Source of the DNA: Crossaster papposus
Taxonomy: Eukaryota > Echinodermata > Asteroidea > Velatida > Solasteridae
Length of the DNA: 64,000 bases
Reading direction: 5' to 3'
Assembly: GCA_037893245.1 (NCBI GenBank)
Contig: JBAIAA010000451.1
Location: 1-64,000, forward strand
In this document: positions 47,701 through 54,534 of the stretch, piece after piece
How positions within the stretch are numbered: position 1 is the stretch's first letter
Layout of the letters: each line of letters begins with the position of its first letter
Notes under the pieces: generated by a model
What the model saw: the letters and a program-made list of their open reading frames with translations, nothing else
Databases searched by the model: none
What the model was told of the DNA's origin: nothing
Program-made: the position numbers and the translations under genes

Positions 47701-49469
47701 AAAAAACTGTTCTCATTTTTTAGCTGATAAAATCTATAAAATGTTTCATGAGGTAAAGAAGTCCTTAGTATTTCACCAGCTAAGTTTAAAGTCTTAAATC
47801 TAATTTTAAAGGAGACCTCTCCCCTTAAACAATTTGGCCGTTGCGCATTCAAGTCGCCAGATCACGTCAGTTGAAAAGTAAACACTCCAATTTGTTTCAA
47901 TAAAACTGCCAGTTTCAGGGTCCACAATTAATTCCTGTAGAAAGTTCTGATTTTATTTTAAAAAAATTTTTTGGGGGGAGATTACTGTTTGAGAAAGTGG
48001 AATTCCTTGTACACAATTCTAAAGGGCCTGACTTCAACAAGTAGAGTCAAAATCCCATTGAGTTACGGAGTCCCCAAAAGTTATTCGTTGTAAGGGACAC
48101 GGAACGGTGCCTTACATTTTTAGAAGTACTGTTAGTGTTACCTAACGCACCGCCTCCCCCTTCCCCTAACAAAAATAACAACCCTTTAGAAACCACAATA
48201 TTCCGCAAGCACAATGACCACCACAAAGGAGGGAGGGGGGGGGGGGGGGGGGGGGTGGTTCCTCTGTTTCATATGTTTCTTCATGTAGAAAAAAAAATAA
48301 TTGTGAAAAAGAAATATCAATTAAGTGGCAAACTCAATTGACTGAGAAAAATTGAGAGATTTGCATTTAAATGTGAATCTCCCGATGTCATGGGGTTATT
48401 TAGAGCGCGAGATAAAGACAATGTTTATAGACAAAAGAGAGCTAAATTACAACCCCATTAATATTAGTGGGGCGAGTTACTCTCGCTAATTTTAGAATTA
48501 GAGCTGGAATTCTCAAGCTAGAAATTAAAACCCAATTTGTACCGGTAGGTCCAGTACATTATCCTATAAATTTACAAATGAATAGGCCTATATAAAAAGT
48601 TGTGTTTAACATGATATTGATTTGTTATTAATGATTGGTTATTAATGTGTGATGATTAGACCGAGTTACTGGCCTCTAGTTATCGCTTTTTTAACATTTG
48701 GGCATTATCTTGCGCTACTAGTTGCGCAAGATAATGCTAGAGGCCAGTAACTCGGTCTATGTGATGATATAATATATAATAATATTATTATAAGGCTACT
48801 TCTAAGTTCTACAAAACAGTTTATAAACATAAACAGTGAAGCAAATTAGACCGAGAAACCACATTCATCACCATCGGCATCATAATCGCGTTTTTTGCAA
48901 CTTATATCACAAGACATGATCATCAATCTCAAATACAATATGCCCCTTGTCTCACTGGACTGCTACAATTCAAATACTCATTCTATCCTCGAACAATCCG
49001 CATTTGGAACAGACTACCAATAACTGTCGTCACAGCACCCACCATCTACGCATTTAGACTGGCAGCTCTTCCTGAGATCAGGGAGATGGTGCCCATTGTC
49101 TATGACAGATTTATGTAGTCTGTCCCTCATCAAATGTATAGTGTATATAATGTTTTCTATCGCCTTTCTATCTGTCCTACACATTTTGTTTTCTGCACTC
49201 TGGTCAAGAGGTCACTCACTGCACATCCCAGTATAGTTGTCTACAACTGCAAAGGGATTAAACTACTAAGAACTAAGATTACAATACAGCACATGAGTCT
49301 ACTCTACTCTACACAAACTGTGGAGCCGCTGCATCATCGCTAACATTCAAGCTCACGCAAATTGCATTAACATTTCATTATGATTGTCATTATGACAATA
49401 ACAATATTACACAAACACCCCAAACACCCGAGCAACACTGACGAGTGACGAATAATAAATACTCACCAT
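35508..49469 (-). CDS. CFAP45: CFAP45 (CCDC19), cilia- and flagella-associated protein 45
   Basis: A minus-strand gene with coding exons 49469-49467 (ATG only), 47374-47112, 45587-45443, 44047-43877, 42849-42671, 40995-40866, 38852-38622, 37619-37396 and 35732-35508. All junctions have AG acceptors and GT donors with matching phases, giving ~523 residues against ~551 in human. The protein is almost wholly coiled-coil (trichohyalin/plectin-homology type) after a non-helical N-terminus. Diagnostic stretches are DESLFG, EDPSGQS, NAKCHAIRDAQILEKQQ, EKLADLKVAEFTKKKAARQ and EYEAEQERIR. CFAP45 is a microtubule inner protein of motile-cilium doublets, linked in mammals to adenine-nucleotide support of beating. 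The last short exon, expected after the GT donor at 35507, was not recognised. Introns are full of MITEs and two exon-derived arrays. Confidence 0.96.
35816..35895 (+). mobile_element. tRNA-derived SINE head
   Basis: GGGCTGGCTAGCGCAGTTGG, TAGAGCACCGG and GATCGCTGGTTCAAG give an A-box (TAGCGCAGTTGG) and a B-box-like GGTTCAAG at tRNA spacing. The cloverleaf is not completed (the stem after the B box is broken), so this is a SINE head rather than a tRNA gene. In a CFAP45 intron; body and tail not delimited. Confidence 0.7.
36130..36323. mobile_element. diverged copy of the CCAGTTCGCGCCGG MITE
   Basis: Shares GGGATTATTTTTCATGAAC, TTTCCGGCCTTGC and GCGTGTATACCTGGCATC-type stretches with 55127-55360 and 55455-55683, in the same order. 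The ends are eroded (ACCGGCACATAA ... GATGCGAACTGG). Confidence 0.7.
36365..37395 (-). repeat. CFAP45 intronic minisatellite carrying exon 8 end plus 5' splice site
   Basis: About 16 tandem units of ~64 bp. On the minus strand each contains a copy of the exon 8 end and donor, e.g. GAGTTTGAGCGTGTCC then TCAAGTAAGTGCC, followed by CTCAAACGGACTGCTCAAAA. Two unit types alternate in the right half (CGCTCAAACTCTCGGCGC versus AGCTTAAACTCTTTGTGC on the plus strand), giving a ~128-bp higher-order period. The array directly abuts exon 8. Confidence 0.93.
37396..37619 (-). CDS. CFAP45: CFAP45 exon 8
   Basis: Acceptor TTGTTTACCCACAG, donor TA|GTAAGTG. Encodes EKAKDYMAEKDALRAKRNQE and ends HEFERVL plus two bases of a Tyr codon. 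224 nt. Its last ~22 nt plus donor seed the ~64-bp array in the next intron. Confidence 0.96.
37918..38610 (-). repeat. tandem copies of the CFAP45 exon 7 3' half with splice sites
   Basis: Five ~130-bp units (about 37918-38004, 38047-38134, 38178-38265, 38308-38400, 38449-38529) plus short remnants to ~38577. Each unit holds 87 nt matching the last 29 codons of exon 7, ending CAG|GTACGT or a variant (CAA|GTACGT in the unit at 38308), and ~44 nt that begin GT and end TTTCTGTTTAAG or a variant. Units near 38120 and 38212 carry in-frame TAG codons; the other three are open in the exon 7 frame. Confidence 0.93.
38622..38852 (-). CDS. CFAP45: CFAP45 exon 7
   Basis: Acceptor GATTGTCAACAG, donor CAG|GTACGT. 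77 codons including EKLADLKVAEFTKKKAARQ and EYEAEQERIRLEKELEIARL. 231 nt, phase 0. The last 87 nt plus ~44 nt of the following intron have been copied in tandem five more times (37918-38529). Confidence 0.96.
39476..39904. mobile_element. GTGACC-type element, family C copy 1
   Basis: Flanked by AATT (39472-39475 and 39905-39908). The ends GTGACCTCTCATCACAAAAT and ATTTTGTGATGACAGGTCAC are inverted repeats of ~30 bp. 429 bp, non-coding. Inverted copy at 43410-43829. Lies in a CFAP45 intron. Confidence 0.93.
40254..40669. mobile_element. GTGACC-type element, family D copy 1
   Basis: Flanked by ATAT (40250-40253 and 40670-40673). Ends GTGACCTGGCACCACAAATT and ATTTCGTGGTGCCAGGTCAC. 416 bp, non-coding; close relative, same orientation, at 60069-60492. 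Confidence 0.93.
40866..40995 (-). CDS. CFAP45: CFAP45 exon 6
   Basis: Acceptor TTTACTTTGCCAG, donor AAG|GTAATT. Encodes GASQVLTQIAQREEER and MLKYLEKLQIEDLK. 130 nt; the first base completes a Glu codon begun in exon 5. Confidence 0.95.
41128..41397. mobile_element. MITE with CCAAATAGGCACTT ends
   Basis: Inverted ends CCAAATAGGCACTTGGGGAG and its mirror (CTCTCTAAGTGCCTATTTGG). It contains an internal palindrome CACTTAGGGAGAC ... GTCTCCCTAAGTG. 270 bp in a CFAP45 intron. Confidence 0.8.
41574..42575. mobile_element. MITE family B, copy 2, with family C nested inside
   Basis: TTAA (41570-41573) precedes AGGGATCGTATACATTTTGG; the right end CAAACGTATACGATCCCT is followed by TTAT. The extra length relative to the 369-bp copy at 14275 is accounted for by the family C element at 41904-42522. 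Confidence 0.9.
41904..42522. mobile_element. GTGACC-type element, family C-like copy 3, nested in B2
   Basis: Flanked by ATAT (41900-41903 and 42523-42526). Ends GTTACCTGTCATCACAAAAT and ATTTTGTGATGACAGGTCAC. 619 bp, diverged in the interior from copies 1 and 2. Confidence 0.9.
42671..42849 (-). CDS. CFAP45: CFAP45 exon 5
   Basis: Acceptor CATCTCTAACAG, donor GA|GTAAGT. Carries the most conserved stretch of the protein, LNAKCHAIRDAQILEKQQ, then KRLDLMMEVERTRAL. 179 nt. Confidence 0.97.
43410..43829. mobile_element. GTGACC-type element, family C copy 2
   Basis: Flanked by AATT (43406-43409 and 43830-43833). Reverse complement of the copy at 39476-39904, including CCATTGGAAAGCTCTG-like and GTCTGGAGTCTTAATACAG stretches. 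The right end has lost one base (CAGGAC). Confidence 0.92.
43877..44047 (-). CDS. CFAP45: CFAP45 exon 4
   Basis: Acceptor GTGCAAATACAG, donor GAG|GTAATT. 57 codons of coiled coil including NEKLNDLEEEAKQKAEYLLQ. 171 nt, phase 0 at both ends. Confidence 0.95.
44186..44422. mobile_element. foldback element FB-5 with AAGTCC arms
   Basis: The left arm CCCAGAGTTGTATTCGAGTC is followed by four to five CAAGTCC units. The right arm is the inverse (GACTTGTGATGGACTTGA ... GGACTTGACTACATCCCTGG). Arm-like fragments also occur at 37830-37850 (CCAGGGTTGTAGTCGAGTCC) and 54544-54580. In a CFAP45 intron. Confidence 0.8.
44511..45336. mobile_element. MITE family A, copy 4, split by family E
   Basis: TTAA (44507-44510) then AGGTAGGATACACCATTGGT. 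The family A sequence breaks at AGTAAATAT and resumes at ATATCGTTTAACTC after the E element (44589-45030), ending GGTGTATCCTACTTT. This gives an empty-site comparison with copy 3 (AAATATCG). Confidence 0.9.
44589..45030. mobile_element. GTGACC-type element, family E copy 1, nested in A4
   Basis: Flanked by ATAT (44585-44588 and 45031-45034). Ends GTGACCCGCTCCATCGAAAT and ATTACGATGGAGCGGGTCAC. 442 bp. Relative at 45794-46237 in inverted orientation. Confidence 0.93.
45443..45587 (-). CDS. CFAP45: CFAP45 exon 3
   Basis: Acceptor TTTTTTCCCAG, donor CAG|GTTAGA. Encodes VPREDPSGQSVVLPCDEY and ARVLTQEERNAQEEKRQREK, aligned with the conserved EDPSG/VLT-E region. 145 nt. Confidence 0.95.
45794..46237. 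mobile_element. GTGACC-type element, family E copy 2
   Basis: Flanked by ATAT (45790-45793 and 46238-46241). Ends ATAACCCGCTCCATCGTAAT and TTTCGATGGAGCGGGTCAC. Roughly the reverse complement of E1. Confidence 0.9.
46500..47040. repeat. element K-related repeat, copy 2
   Basis: Repeats of GATGTGAATTTGAA type (46540-46615) and a right end matching K1 (TTTTGTTAAAATCACATG, then GCAAAATCACATCATG and CTTTTCCTAGTG). A (TA)n stretch lies at 46781-46790. Confidence 0.6.
47112..47374 (-). CDS. CFAP45: CFAP45 exon 2 (N-terminus)
   Basis: Acceptor CTTCCAACGCAG precedes CCCCGCAGTGTG; donor AAT|GTGAGT. Joined to the ATG that ends exon 1, the frame starts MPRSVQSTQ. Contains the conserved TVDESLFG motif and VVQVITKDLIRNL at its end. 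263 nt, leaving two bases for the next exon (ATT, Ile). Confidence 0.93.
47520..47670. repeat. element K-related repeat, copy 3
   Basis: Contains AAAATCACATCCTCTTCCAA, TAGATGTGAATTTGGACTTT and GCAAAATCACATCATGGCC, in the order seen in K1 and K2. Boundaries unclear. Confidence 0.55.
47675..48656. other. CFAP45 intron 1, no exon recognised
   Basis: Holds a poly-G run at 48235-48255 and AT-rich DNA. Nothing coding is supported. Confidence 0.5.
48657..48759. repeat. two-level hairpin
   Basis: Outer arms TAGACCGAGTTACTGGCCTC and the exact inverse ending CTCGGTCTA. Inner arms GCATTATCTTGCGC and GCGCAAGATAATGC sit around CTACTAGTT. A compact foldback MITE, nearly perfect, so young. Confidence 0.9.
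48840..49110 (+). mobile_element. 3' end of a LINE ORF2
   Basis: One frame reads YITRHDHQSQIQYAPCLTGL, FYPRTIRIWNRLPITVVTAP and TIYAFRLAALPEI, then TAG: the conserved 'FFPRTIREWNxLP ... TLxxFKxAL' end of Jockey/CR1-like RT ORFs. 5'-truncated; probable 3' UTR to ~49360. Inside CFAP45 intron 1, opposite strand. Confidence 0.8.
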
Positions 49470-49651
49470 ATTTGTGTTCAATTTGTCTTCGTTTTCCCAC
49501 AGAGTATTGAAACACAGTGAAGTTGACAGAAGCTATTAATGTGACCAAATTCCTGCTGAAAAATACGATGTGATTCAACAAGCGGCTTCGTTTCTTCGAT
49601 GCGCAAAACTTTGCACGTAAACTTGTTGGCTTATTTACATCATACATGTCA

Positions 49652-49665
49652 GTCGCCTTAGAAAC
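49652..49665 (+). promoter_or_regulatory. candidate X-box (RFX site) upstream of CFAP45
   Basis: GTCGCCTTAGAAAC matches the palindromic X-box consensus (GTNRCC-spacer-RGYAAC) in the first half and, with one mismatch, the second. It lies ~185 bp upstream of the CFAP45 start codon, a usual place for RFX sites in ciliary genes. A single imperfect site; inference only. Confidence 0.4.
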
Positions 49666-49981
49666 GAGAGTAAATATCGTGATTTCTCGCGTGAATCTTC
49701 GAGATACCCTCTGTTCGGGGTCAAAGTTCATTTTTTCAGATCGCATGTGCGCGTTGTGATGTGCATGCATGATTGATGATGTCTTGATGATGATCTTGCA
49801 TGTGGCTGATCTGAACTGAAGAAGAAAATGAAATTGATCAGGAAAGTGACTTTTCTTACACAGCATATCTCTAGGTGTAAGTATTCAATGTTACATCCTA
49901 CTGAATCAAGAGCACGATCGACGCTCGTAAAACAAAAATCGGTGTCTAGTTTCCGGACATGCAGATTGCAGTGGGTGTCAA

Positions 49982-50720
49982 GTCAACTCGCCCCCTGACC
50001 GACTCGCCCCTTACCTACTCGCCCCTTACCTACTCGCCCCTTACCAACTTGCCCCCTGGCCGACTCGCCCCCTGACCGACTCGCCCCCTGGATAATTGTT
50101 TCATTTAAAGTCGTGAGTGCTCATCCCGTTTGTGTGTAGTTTGATTTACATGTGTTTTTAATTCTATAATTTGTATCATTTGCCCGGCCTTGTAGAACAA
50201 CTGAAAAGACGATGTGGGTAAACTTGTCCCTTGATTAATTCTCTTGCATAATCTCGATTATTTTTTTCTGAGTTATACCTTTTGATGTTCGTTTCAATCC
50301 ACTTAATCGATTTCGGTGGTGGAAATTAATGACAAAGCAGTATCCTCAAAGCCAAAAAAGATAAAATTATAACTACAATGTACATTATTTATTTGCATGA
50401 ACGTGCATGAGCGTTAATTAGTGCGCAGATAACGGAGGGTCGAGGCTATACATCATATAGTATACGGTCATGTCTAAGTTGAGAGTTCGTTTTTATTCCT
50501 CAAAATGACGAATTTTATGGTAACGAATATACATGTACATCGTACAACCATAGAGAAAGGAACAGGGTACAACAAGGTCCATAAATCAAACGAGGGGGCG
50601 AGTTAGTAAGGGGCGAGTCAGTCAGGGGGCGAGTCGGTCAGGAGGCGAGTTGAAAAGGGGCGAGTTGGAAAGGGGCGAGTGGAGTAGGTAAGGGGTGAGT
50701 CGGTCAGGGAGCGAGTTGAC
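49982..50720. mobile_element. foldback element FB-3 with 15/16-bp GACTCGCCCC arms
   Basis: The left arm (49982-50092) has about seven units like GACTCGCCCCCTGACC and TACTCGCCCCTTACC. The right arm (50592-50720) has about eight inverse units (GGTCAGGGGGCGAGTC type). The ends are GTCAACTCGCCCC and its mirror GCGAGTTGAC. The ~500-bp middle is non-coding and unlike the FB-2/FB-4 core. The arm design with ~15-bp repeats recalls sea urchin TU elements. Confidence 0.88.
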
Positions 50721-50890
50721 CTACAATCTTGCAGTGTATACTCATATCGGGGATCCCTAGTCATATCATAAGGCGTCCGGTCGTCAGCATTTTACAAATG
50801 TTAATATTAGCTGCTAATACAATAGTTGCACATTGTATTACAGGAACTAGATTGTAACTAGTGTTGAGTGCATTTAATGAAGGCCGTAAT

Positions 50891-51521
50891 GCTATTCTTA
50901 CGTGACCGTAATCCTACGTCCTTTTTCTATTCTTACGTGAGTTCCGGTAGCGCATATGCGCAGTCCCTAGTTAATTGTATACAGTCCCTAGTTTTTCGTA
51001 TACACGACTTTTATACATTTTTCTATAAGACCCTATCTAGATGAGATTACTAACCAATCATTTTAGTTAATAATACCAAAAAAAAATGAAATTAATTACA
51101 CATACATACAATAATAACCTATTCCTATTATTACCTACTGAACACTCACTACAAACTTAGCTATTGTCGTTAGTTTTATAGTCCGCTTTTTTGTCCACGA
51201 TAAAGTCACAGAGCACGATACTTAGTTTTTTATAAAAAAAAATAAAATTTGAATACAAATGAAATGTAATGTGAATTTTTTACTATGTTTGCACAAAAAT
51301 TGAAATTCCATCATGGAATCATTTGAATAATTACATATTATGGTCATATTATGCATTTTGGACTAAATACCACAATTTAACATCGACTATTGCCAAAACA
51401 AATTTCCTGGGTGGTCTTCATACGTCCCGCGCGTATTGAGTTTTCCTTGTCTGTGTCTGGAACCAGTTAAATCACATAAGAATAGAAAAAGTACGTAGGA
51501 TTACGGTCACGTAAGAATAGC
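50891..51521. mobile_element. foldback element FB-4, same core as FB-2 but other arms
   Basis: The ends GCTATTCTTACGTGACCGTA and TACGGTCACGTAAGAATAGC are exact inverse. A second CTATTCTTACGTGA unit stands at 50929 and its counterpart near 51475. The core ~51068-51402, read on the minus strand, aligns with FB-2 18317-18640 (e.g. CAATAGTCGATGTTAAATTG and TAGCTAAGTTTGTAGT). No target duplication is evident and no ORF is present. Confidence 0.9.
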
Positions 51522-53060
51522 AACAGCGTTTAATGAAATGGTGAGATAGTAAAATGTCTAGGCCTATCTATAATTACTAACTAATTATTAACCCTAACCC
51601 CCTAGGCCTTACTTTGGGCTAAAGAACTGCATACTACAGAATACTACTTAGTATTTTGTAGCACTGGGTCTCTCTGTGACTGATGATTGGGTGTGTACTG
51701 ACAGAGTACAGATACTGCCAACTACAAAATACTAATATAGTGGCAATACAGGTCAGTAATACTTACCTGGCAAAAAAATGCAGTAGTCCAGCCTTGACCC
51801 ATGTGTCCCAAGTGACAATTTTTGCTGTAGAGTTGAGAACAAGCTACACAGCATACATGGGCCATGCACACTCGGCAAGCAGAGGGACCCAATGCTAAAA
51901 AGTACTATGAGTGCAACTAGGGGTGAAGTACCCAATACTAAAAATTACTACAGGCATTGCACACAAGTCAGTGAGAGTACTGCATACTACTTTTTACTAC
52001 TAGTAGTAAAAAGTAGCATTAGGTAGGGTTAGGGTTAAGAACAGTTTTACTTTTAAACTTTTTTAATTTATTTTTATTTAGGCCTATTTATTTATTTATT
52101 TAGACCTATTTTACTTAGGTGGGGGGGGGCAGGGAGCTCCGTCCCAATATTTTTTTATATTTTATATTTTTTTATAAAACTGTGTTTTTTTCTACTTCTG
52201 TGCATGCAATTGATGGTCTAGGATCGTCGATAACAACTGCGCGTGCCATCCAGTGCTTGTAGGGAGACGTACGCGATCGCTTCATCGAAAACCCGCCTTC
52301 AGAAAAGTCGCATCACGTGGCTGACGGCATGCAATAGCGCGCTCTGCAAAGATCGGCAGTCAACAGGGCAAGTCGCTGTACGCTGGACAGGTGGCTAACG
52401 ATGTCAGATGTAGGCCATATTCCTTTCACTATGACTATCATTCCAATGTGTTCAAGCCACACTGTATTGATACTATTTAATAAACAATGAACGATCGCTA
52501 CGTATACAATTCAATTTCAATTTATTTCAATTGAAATATTTAAATATTTAAATATTTCAATGTATAACTGTCTGAGTGATTGACGATGTATTTTGGCGGG
52601 AAAAGCGCCTTGCGGTTTCAGTCATTCTCAGTTATTCTCAATAACAAATATAAAAAATAAATTCCCCTCCCCACCAATTTTTCGAAATCTTAGTGATGTA
52701 AACCTATTTATTAATTTTAAATGGCCTAACTAGGGTCAAGTAACTCGGACTGTTACATGTATGAAGAAAAAAGCAGCATCAGGCTGCAACGTTCTTTCCG
52801 AAGTGACTTCAGAAAATGGAATTCTACCCCATATTTTTAGGCCAAGGGTTTATTTAGAAACATTACAAACTCGAGCAGTGCATGTTCTTCTGTAAACATT
52901 CACTAGGATCTGGATAATCTTCATTTGGGACAAAATGCTCAAAATTTACACACAATTTGGATCCCACAGCTGCAAATACAATTTGTATGGCACTACAAGC
53001 TGTGAGACCCAAAAATGTGAAAACCTTTTGTTGGAACGAAAAACCTGAAAAGTACAACCT
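51522..53060. other. no exon recognised between CFAP45 and MRPL39
   Basis: Expected to hold exon 1 of MRPL39 or its promoter, but no mitochondrial-targeting ORF with a GT donor could be supported. Contains a perfect palindrome at ~51987-52016 (CTACTTTTTACTACT / AGTAGTAAAAAGTAG) and AT-rich DNA. Confidence 0.45.
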
Positions 53061-53300
53061 GGGGCCAATTTCATAGCTGCTAAGCACAAAATTTGCTTAG
53101 CACAAAAAAGTCTTGCTCATTAAAAACAGGTTACCAGCCAAAATTATACGTGTTTTTCATGCTAAGCAAAAAAAAAGCTGATTATCAATCTAAAACAATA
53201 AATATCACATGAAAATTTGGTCTGTGACCTTGTTTTTGCCAAGAACGAATTGTCATGCTAAGCAAATTTGTGTGCTTAGCAGCTCTATGAAATTGGCCCC
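53061..53300. mobile_element. MITE with GGGGCCAATTTCAT ends
   Basis: Ends GGGGCCAATTTCATAGCTGC and the inverse (GCAGCTCTATGAAATTGGCC, then CC), with TGCTAAGCA-type sub-repeats. 240 bp. The ends resemble those of the Harbinger-like element at 33150-33813. Confidence 0.85.
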
Positions 53301-54339
53301 TTGTCCCCCTTTCACGTATTACAAAAAGCGATATGGGGCCTGTTTTTTTTTCTTCTGGTTTCCAAAATTTAAGCGTTCTTTGTGATAAACTGGCACATCC
53401 TCCGCATAGCATCTGATGGTCAGATATGGAATTCTTTTCTCTAAATCATTATTTGTGAGGCGGATTTGAGACAGAACTGGGGCACAGGGTAGAGTGGAGA
53501 AAACGGCAAAAATGATTTTTTTTTTTTTTTTTTCAGATTGATTGATGTTTGTAATCTTTCGTGTATACCTACTAACTATATTTTTTTAAGAAATAGTTTG
53601 CAAGTAAAGCCAAATAAAAAAAAAAACATGTTTAGTGTCATGCCCTTTTTTAAAAAGGAAGGAGGAGGCCCTTTTTTATTTTTTTATTTTTTTTCGAAAT
53701 GGCCGCCCGACACATTTGTATTCAAGTCATGTAGTGAACATGTCACACCCTATCTTCCAATTTAAAATTAAAACATGGTTCACCCACGATTAGAAATCAA
53801 AATTCATGTGGGTCGATCATGTATGCACCGTACACGACTTCACGTCAAACCTTAGCCTTCCTATTAGAAAAAATATATTTCCAGCGCATACACACAGTGA
53901 TGCTAAAGTCTAAAATACGATCTTAAAATTGTATTATCTTTAAAAAAAAATTAAAAAAATTAAAAAAAAGAAAAAAGGAGGCGGCCCCCAAAAAAGAAGC
54001 GGGCGGTGACGCTAAACATGTTTTTTTTTTTATTTGGCCTAATGACAAAAAAGTGTTTTTAAGAAAAAACAATTGCCTTTTTCCATATAACATTGTCTAA
54101 AACTTAAACTTCAGAGGTCTTTTTCTCAACATTTCACTTAAATTGCGACATGTTGATAAATGCGAACTTTAAACGGTAGTAAATTGTTAACGAAATGTCC
54201 GATAATGGTGCAAAAAAAGGAGCATTGTAAAGAGAATCGCATCCCCTTTTCTAATAAATAAAAACCCTCATTTCAACTTCTGCGCATTTCTGTTTTATTT
54301 TGCGAAAACCCCTCACATTTTTGTTTTAATTTCCGTCAG
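53301..54339. other. MRPL39 intron 1 or upstream region, no exon recognised
   Basis: AT-rich with long poly-A/T runs. A weak inverted symmetry links 53605-53665 and 53960-54045 (AAAAAAACATGTTTAGTGTC and its mirror), suggesting a decayed ~440-bp foldback. Confidence 0.5.
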
Positions 54340-54534
54340 GTTTTTCATCGGAGGCGACTGCAGCGAACGCCACCGTCTCATCCAGGCAGAATGAGCTCTT
54401 CAACCAGGAGAAGAAACGTCAGCTGTCGCTCATCAAACGGATCGAGAAGATAGAAGTGGACCACGTCGGCCCGAACGACCCTTGCAAACTTGCCATGAAC
54501 AAACACTTGTCAACACCTTACAACGTTGCCATGC
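54340..54534 (+). CDS. MRPL39: MRPL39 exon 2 (first recognised)
   Basis: Acceptor TTTAATTTCCGTCAG, donor ATGC|GTAAGA. Starts with a weakly conserved [14 protein letters not shown], then [20 protein letters not shown] and the [20 protein letters not shown] block. 195 nt. Confidence 0.93.

Noticed and set aside
49390-49866. Minus-strand 158-codon ORF as CFAP45 N-terminus
   Set aside because: It is in a different frame from the ATG at the exon 1 donor and resembles no CFAP45 sequence.
52230-52420. MRPL39 exon 1 (open frame ending CTGGACAG|GTGGCT)
   Set aside because: The phase would fit but the frame has no ATG after an upstream stop and no targeting-peptide character.
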